From Halobacteriovoraceae bacterium (GTDB lineage: Bacteria; Bdellovibrionota; Bacteriovoracia; Bacteriovoracales; Bacteriovoracaceae), in contig PASP01000020.1 in the NCBI GenBank assembly GCA_002712005.1, forward strand, positions 1-64,000: 64,000 nucleotides of DNA. Direction: 5' to 3'. Both the position numbers and the translations under genes were made by a program. Positions 59,745 through 64,000 of this stretch are shown piece by piece. The notes beneath the pieces were generated by a model that was not told where the DNA came from, ran no database searches, and saw nothing but the letters and a program-made list of their open reading frames with translations. Every line of letters begins with the position of its first letter. Position 1 is the first letter of the stretch.

Positions 59745-61141
59745 AATTTGAACCCTACTTTCTTTATTTTCTCACTAGCAGGAAGACGTTGAGAATTCTT
59801 GCTTACATTTGATATTCTTTCAAAACCATCTTCGGTAAAGTTGCTATCTTCTTCATAACTTCCTTCATCGCTCTCTTGATAGTTTTCGTTGTAACTTTCT
59901 TCGTAGCGATCTTGGTTTCCATCCTGATAATCTTCTCTGTATTCTTGTGAATATTCATCGTCATACTCTTCTGTATATTCATCTTTGTAATTATCATTAT
60001 AAGCATTACCCTCATATCCATCATTGAAGTTACTTTGCTCCACCTGCTGTCCACCATCGATGTCAGACTCTTCAAATGACTGTTCAGGTTCTGTTTGGTA
60101 CTGATCTTCTACTTCATCTTCGTGTAGAAAGGTAGTTCCGCTATTGTCGACTGGAGTCAATTCTTCAAGCTCCGTACCGACTTCTCTTCTCTCACCTGCA
60201 TCATCATTTTCTACAGGATTTGCTGCTTTAGATTCTACTTGTTGAAACTTTCTTTCAATCTCCTGCTTTTTATCATAAGTAGCAAAGTTTAATAGAGCAC
60301 CGGCCAATACACCTGTAGAGAATCTTACCTTAATTTCTTCTTTCGAAGTAATCGTAATAATTCCCTGATTACCATTTTCATCATTAAATGTTCCATGAGC
60401 TTTTACACGCATTTCTGTACTTAATGATTCTGTTTGGTTCTGTGTCCCAAGATGAAGCTGTACTCCTTCTAAGATAAGCTCACCATTTTTTAAGTATGCA
60501 AAACCTTCTACTGTTCTCCCTTTCAATAGATCTTTATTTCTTTTCGGATCTACTGCTGAAACTAAATAGAGGTCATCTCTTATATCAAACTTATTTTTCT
60601 TCTCATCTTCAATACGAGCTTGTACTTCTTCTCTCTTCTTCTCTTCTTTGGTCACTCGTCTTGCTTCAACAACTTCATATCCTTCGCCAAACTCTTTAAA
60701 TAGAGCTATTGTTCCATTCTCCGTTAATAGCGAAACCATATAAGTTTGTTCGAGATCATCATTAATGCGCACCATACTTGTATCAATCATTCTGAAATCA
60801 ACAACTACTTCAGCATCTTTATCTTCAACTTTATTAAACTTATCAAAAACTACTTCTTCTTTATCTTCAAAGAATTGGCTTACTCTTGTAATCATCCAGT
60901 CACCATTCACAAGAGCATTATTTTTCATTTCTATTTTATGAATTAACGGGAGGTCCTTTTGCTTTGAAGCTACGACCCTTTTCTCCTCTCCAGCATTAAT
61001 ATCAATTCTCACTTCATCAACTTGATCCATGAAGCTTGCTGTATAGAACTTCTTATCGTAGTACGTTTCTGCAACGGCAACAAACGATACAATAGTAAGT
61101 CCTATTGTCATTGTCTTAATAATCGCTTTCGCTGCACTCAT
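59741..61141 (-). CDS. Secreted protein with a Tyr/Glu/Asp-rich tail
   Basis: A 466-residue protein with a leader (IKTMTIGLTIVSFVAVA). Residues 25-300 look like an ordered beta-rich region (GDWMITRVSQFFEDKEEVVF, GRTVEGFAYLKNGELILEGV). Residues about 310-440 are low-complexity and acidic with recurring Tyr after Glu/Asp (EYTEEYDDEYSQEYREDY, ENYQESDEGSYEED). The last residues are basic and aromatic (KIKKVGFKF). I do not recognise the family. A GGAGGAGAG ribosome site precedes the ATG. Confidence 0.75.
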   Translation of the reverse strand: MSAAKAIIKTMTIGLTIVSFVAVAETYYDKKFYTASFMDQVDEVRIDINAGEEKRVVASKQKDLPLIHKIEMKNNALVNGDWMITRVSQFFEDKEEVVFDKFNKVEDKDAEVVVDFRMIDTSMVRINDDLEQTYMVSLLTENGTIALFKEFGEGYEVVEARRVTKEEKKREEVQARIEDEKKNKFDIRDDLYLVSAVDPKRNKDLLKGRTVEGFAYLKNGELILEGVQLHLGTQNQTESLSTEMRVKAHGTFNDENGNQGIITITSKEEIKVRFSTGVLAGALLNFATYDKKQEIERKFQQVESKAANPVENDDAGERREVGTELEELTPVDNSGTTFLHEDEVEDQYQTEPEQSFEESDIDGGQQVEQSNFNDGYEGNAYNDNYKDEYTEEYDDEYSQEYREDYQDGNQDRYEESYNENYQESDEGSYEEDSNFTEDGFERISNVSKNSQRLPASEKIKKVGFKF

Positions 61142-61389
61142 AACTCTCCTCCATTTATATGAGTTATATGCTGCAACGAGTATGCCAAGTACTAACTATC
61201 GAAAATCATGAAACTATAGACCTAAGTCTCTGAAATAACATATCTACTTCTATTGTCTATTTTTTGAGAATGATGAGATCTAAACAGGTGTATAAACTTT
61301 AATCAATTTAAGGGAATTATTTCACTATTGTTGAAAGACTATACGGCTTTTTTTGTAAAGTAACCTAACATTATAGCTAAATCAGACTT

Positions 61390-62289
61390 TCATTGGTTAT
61401 TTCGCGTTTCATTAGACACCCTATGAAGATCTTTATTTATGTTTTTAACGAGATTTCGAACTCCAGACTCCTCTATTTGCCTTAAGCGAGTATCTTCATT
61501 TTCTTGATATAAGTCGTGATTAAACAAGCTTTCACAGGCAGCACTCTTAATTTCTTCATCTAGGCCAATTTGATCAAAACAACAAGCTTGAGTGAGATAC
61601 ACAATATCAGGATATTTTTCTTCAAAATGAACAGTGTCGGTCCAGTGAAGCATTTCATGGATTACAAGAGACATAGGATTCGATATGTAATGATAAGCAG
61701 GATTAATTTCTCCAGGAATAATAATATCAAAAGGTATTCTTCCCCCATAGAAATTAAAAGTATTCTCTCTTTGTTGCTCAGTCATCCCTAAAGGAAAGTT
61801 ACCTGAGACACGATTTGTATTAATGATCATTCCAGGATGTTTCTTTATTTGTGGATATCTTACAATCGAATCTGAATTTTCATCAGTGGTAGCAATAGCA
61901 ATATAGCTGTTGGCCATTTCAAAATTACATGTAATGTATTTTTCAACTTCTTGATCGGACAATATTGAAACTAATTTGTTCATCTTTCCATGAACATAAC
62001 TGGGGACATTTTTATTTTCAAAACATTGCCCTAACTTCCTAAGGCCTTTTTCAATAGACGTTACAAGCTTCTTCGAGCTACTGCCTTCTTGACCAAAATA
62101 AGGAAAGCTTTCACAGCTATTTAGAGTTAAATTCACCGCCCTTAAGTTTAAATTATCGCTATCATAAGAAACTTCTGATTCTTCAATACTTGTCGATATC
62201 TCTCTGAATTCTTGAATAAAATCAAAACGAGAGTATGAAGATATATTGGTGACAAGTAATGTAAACATTAGAAAACCTATTTTTTTCAT
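61390..62289 (-). CDS. Secreted protein with HExxH motif
   Basis: A 299-residue protein with a Sec leader (KKIGFLMFTLLVTNISSYS). It carries SLVIHEMLHWTDTVHFE (H211, E212, H215), the zinc-peptidase pattern, followed at a distance by CCFDQIGLDEEIKSAACESL. It may be a metallopeptidase with a Glu or His third ligand. The family is not recognised. It stands alone, 103 bases from ahpF on the same strand. Confidence 0.7.
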   Translation of the reverse strand: MKKIGFLMFTLLVTNISSYSRFDFIQEFREISTSIEESEVSYDSDNLNLRAVNLTLNSCESFPYFGQEGSSSKKLVTSIEKGLRKLGQCFENKNVPSYVHGKMNKLVSILSDQEVEKYITCNFEMANSYIAIATTDENSDSIVRYPQIKKHPGMIINTNRVSGNFPLGMTEQQRENTFNFYGGRIPFDIIIPGEINPAYHYISNPMSLVIHEMLHWTDTVHFEEKYPDIVYLTQACCFDQIGLDEEIKSAACESLFNHDLYQENEDTRLRQIEESGVRNLVKNINKDLHRVSNETRNNQ

Positions 62290-62356
62290 AGTACTACTCT
62301 ATTAGATTAGGAGTCATGAGGTAGGTTTTTTATAGAAATTATAGGCATGTGAGAAA

Positions 62357-62382
62357 CCTAACACGCTCAAAAGCGTGCTAGG
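62357..62382 (-). terminator. Probable terminator after ahpF
   Basis: On the minus strand cctagcacgct pairs with agcgtgttagg (one G-T pair) around ttttg/caaa, about ten bases after the ahpF stop. The T-run is short (tttctc), so termination strength is uncertain. Confidence 0.6.
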
Positions 62383-62391
62383 TCATTAGAA

Positions 62392-63936
62392 TTACGAATT
62401 AATCATAAGATCTTCAAAGACAGTCAGACCTGCTTTTGCCCCCTCTCCCATTGATATTATAATTTGTTTGTAGGGAACAGTTGTCACATCACCAGCAGCG
62501 TAGATACCTTTTGTTGAAGTCTTACACTTTTCATTAACAATAATCTCACCAAACTTATTGGTTTCAACTTTGTTCTTTATAAAGCCACTATTAGGTATTA
62601 ATCCAATTTGAACAAAGACACCATCCAGCTGATGTTTCACGACCTCACCTGTTGTTCTATCTTCTACTTCGATTGCTGTAACTTTATCACCATCTCCAAT
62701 AACTTCATTGGTCTTAGCATTTTTAATGACTCGAGTATTAGTTAAGGACTCTAGCTTCTTTATTAATACCTGATCCGCTTTTAATTCACTTGCAAACTCA
62801 ATTACAGTAACTGATTTTACAATACCAGCAAGATCAATCGCAGCCTCTACACCGGAGTTACCACCACCGATTACAGCGATATCCTTTCCTTTATAATAAG
62901 GACCATCACAATGGGGACAAAAGGCGACACCTCTTCCAATATATTCTTTTTCACCAGGTACATTTAGCTCACGCCATTTAGCACCCGTAGCGACAATAAT
63001 TGTTTTAGTGGATAAGAATTCTGGTGAGTTAAGTTTTAATGAATGACCAATTTCATGATCTTCAACTTCCTCTACTCTCCTATTTTCTAAGACTTTAATA
63101 TCATACTCGCTCATATGTTTTGCTAAATGACTTGAGAGCTCTGGACCTTCAATATAAGGTATCGATATCAAATTTTCGATCCCCTTAGTATCTTGAACTT
63201 GACCCCCAATTCGTTCAGCAATAACTGCAGTCTTTAATCCTTTTCGGGCTGTGTATATTGCAGCAGATGCCCCAGCTGGGCCACCACCGACAACAACGAC
63301 GTCAAATTGACCAAGATCCTCGGCTTCAGCTTCTTCTGCACCAAACTTAGTTTCAAGCTTCTCTATTAATCCAGCTAAATTATTCTTACCTGAACTAAAT
63401 AATTCGTTTCCGTGCATAACACTTGGTACGCCTTGTATCTTTAATTCTTCAATTTCATCTTGAAAGAACTCACCATCAACCATTTCATGCTGAATATTTT
63501 CATTATAAATTGCTACTAAATTCATGGCCTGAACCACTTCAGGACAGTTTTCACAAGATAGCGAGATAAAGGTTCTCAAGCTAATAGGACCTTTAATATT
63601 TTTAATTCTTTTTATAATCCCATCATCAGGAAGCTTCCCCTTATGATCAGAATTTAAGATGGCCAATATGAGTGATGTAAATTCATGTCCACCGGGTACA
63701 CCTACAAAACTCACTCCATTAGGCTTACCTTGATATAATATTCTAAACTTAGGGGCCTTAGAGCTTTCCTCTATTTCCTCAAGTTTAATTTTATCGGATG
63801 TTGTCGCAATTGATTCCAACATCTCTTTAAGTTCAATATTTTTCTCATGCTCTGATTTATAAATTTGAAGAACAATTTCATTTTCTAATGCAGAATAAAC
63901 GCTTTTTAATTGTTCAATAATATTACTATCCAACAT
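62392..63936 (-). CDS. ahpF: Alkyl hydroperoxide reductase subunit F
   Basis: A 514-residue flavoprotein disulfide reductase. The N-terminal thioredoxin-like domain has [20 protein letters not shown] (CxxC). The reductase domain has [20 protein letters not shown], the redox pair in [34 protein letters not shown] and [18 protein letters not shown]. It passes electrons from NADH to AhpC, which is not in the window. The ATG at 63936 is preferred: GGAGG lies five bases before it, inside the first codons of a possible longer form. Confidence 0.94.
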   Translation of the reverse strand: MLDSNIIEQLKSVYSALENEIVLQIYKSEHEKNIELKEMLESIATTSDKIKLEEIEESSKAPKFRILYQGKPNGVSFVGVPGGHEFTSLILAILNSDHKGKLPDDGIIKRIKNIKGPISLRTFISLSCENCPEVVQAMNLVAIYNENIQHEMVDGEFFQDEIEELKIQGVPSVMHGNELFSSGKNNLAGLIEKLETKFGAEEAEAEDLGQFDVVVVGGGPAGASAAIYTARKGLKTAVIAERIGGQVQDTKGIENLISIPYIEGPELSSHLAKHMSEYDIKVLENRRVEEVEDHEIGHSLKLNSPEFLSTKTIIVATGAKWRELNVPGEKEYIGRGVAFCPHCDGPYYKGKDIAVIGGGNSGVEAAIDLAGIVKSVTVIEFASELKADQVLIKKLESLTNTRVIKNAKTNEVIGDGDKVTAIEVEDRTTGEVVKHQLDGVFVQIGLIPNSGFIKNKVETNKFGEIIVNEKCKTSTKGIYAAGDVTTVPYKQIIISMGEGAKAGLTVFEDLMINS

Positions 63937-64000
63937 GGGTTCCTCCATTTGTCGTTATCTTTTCTGGTTATAATCATAAAGCATTCAATCATTAAAATCT

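Noticed and set aside
63968-63982. TTATAAT sequence upstream of ahpF, a possible PerR half-site
   Set aside because: The second half-site matches poorly, and the region is cut by the window edge.
1-64000. CRISPR arrays, insertion sequences, prophage, rRNA
   Set aside because: I saw no regularly spaced repeats, transposase, integrase or phage structural genes, and no rRNA-like sequence.

Overview
The window is chromosomal DNA from an AT-rich Gram-negative bacterium. It encodes L- and P-ring flagellar genes, a BamD-like lipoprotein, TonB-family and lipoprotein-processing proteins. The flagellar order flgF-flgG-flgA-flgH-flgI-flgJ-flgM-flgN-flgK-flgL-csrA-fliW, the many small lipoproteins, a fused acyl-CoA mutase and arginine succinyltransferase genes fit Bdellovibrionota, probably the Bacteriovorax/Halobacteriovorax side (predatory bacteria). 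That assignment is inference from gene content and style; no search was run. I see no prophage, insertion sequence, CRISPR array or rRNA.

Layout. 1-5044: a lipoprotein cut by the left edge, a twitch-type radical SAM protein, ruvCAB and a 58-residue membrane protein. 5230-8144: folD-gcvT-gcvH (one-carbon metabolism, no gcvP), a structured RNA region and a small unknown gene. 8153-13194: TonB-like protein, class A penicillin-binding protein, a patatin-like lipoprotein that has lost its catalytic residues, and xseB. 13392-22784: a 9.4-kb late flagellar block ending in the CsrA/FliW translational switch. 22853-26860: TPR proteins, BamD, an AI-2E-family permease, a cyclic-nucleotide-binding protein and a TPR-SH3 protein. 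26916-30833: an unknown gene with astA and astD, then an unknown gene. 30995-31069: tRNA-Asn with a clear promoter and terminator. 31167-35980: thioesterase, a HExxH protein resembling peptide beta-hydroxylases, YgfZ-TPR coupled to an A-type Fe-S carrier, and an FHA protein. 35977-39728: cobalamin adenosyltransferase with the fused B12 mutase that would use its product. 39943-45785: ferredoxin, then one five-gene operon of a degenerate M48-like protein, a CHASE2 histidine kinase, an NtrC-type regulator, LspA and Lgt. 46027-48873: endonuclease IV-like protein, small unknowns, a PilZ-like protein and a ferredoxin. 48877-52208: LysM protein, degenerate M48-like lipoprotein, AmgK and MurU (cell-wall sugar salvage), with a terminator hairpin inside a coding region. 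52451-54112: outer-membrane protein, small lipoprotein, folK. 54225-57277: acyl-CoA dehydrogenase with its electron-transfer flavoprotein. 57371-63936: a dehydrogenase-glycosyltransferase pair, two secreted unknowns and AhpF.

Most genes are housekeeping. The parts that deserve a second look are: the sensor-kinase/lipoprotein-processing operon, the HExxH hydroxylase-like protein, the terminator embedded in a signal peptide next to amgK-murU, a FlgG with a signal-peptide-like extension, three 'dead enzyme' proteins in envelope operons, and several RNA hairpins placed at start codons or between co-transcribed genes.
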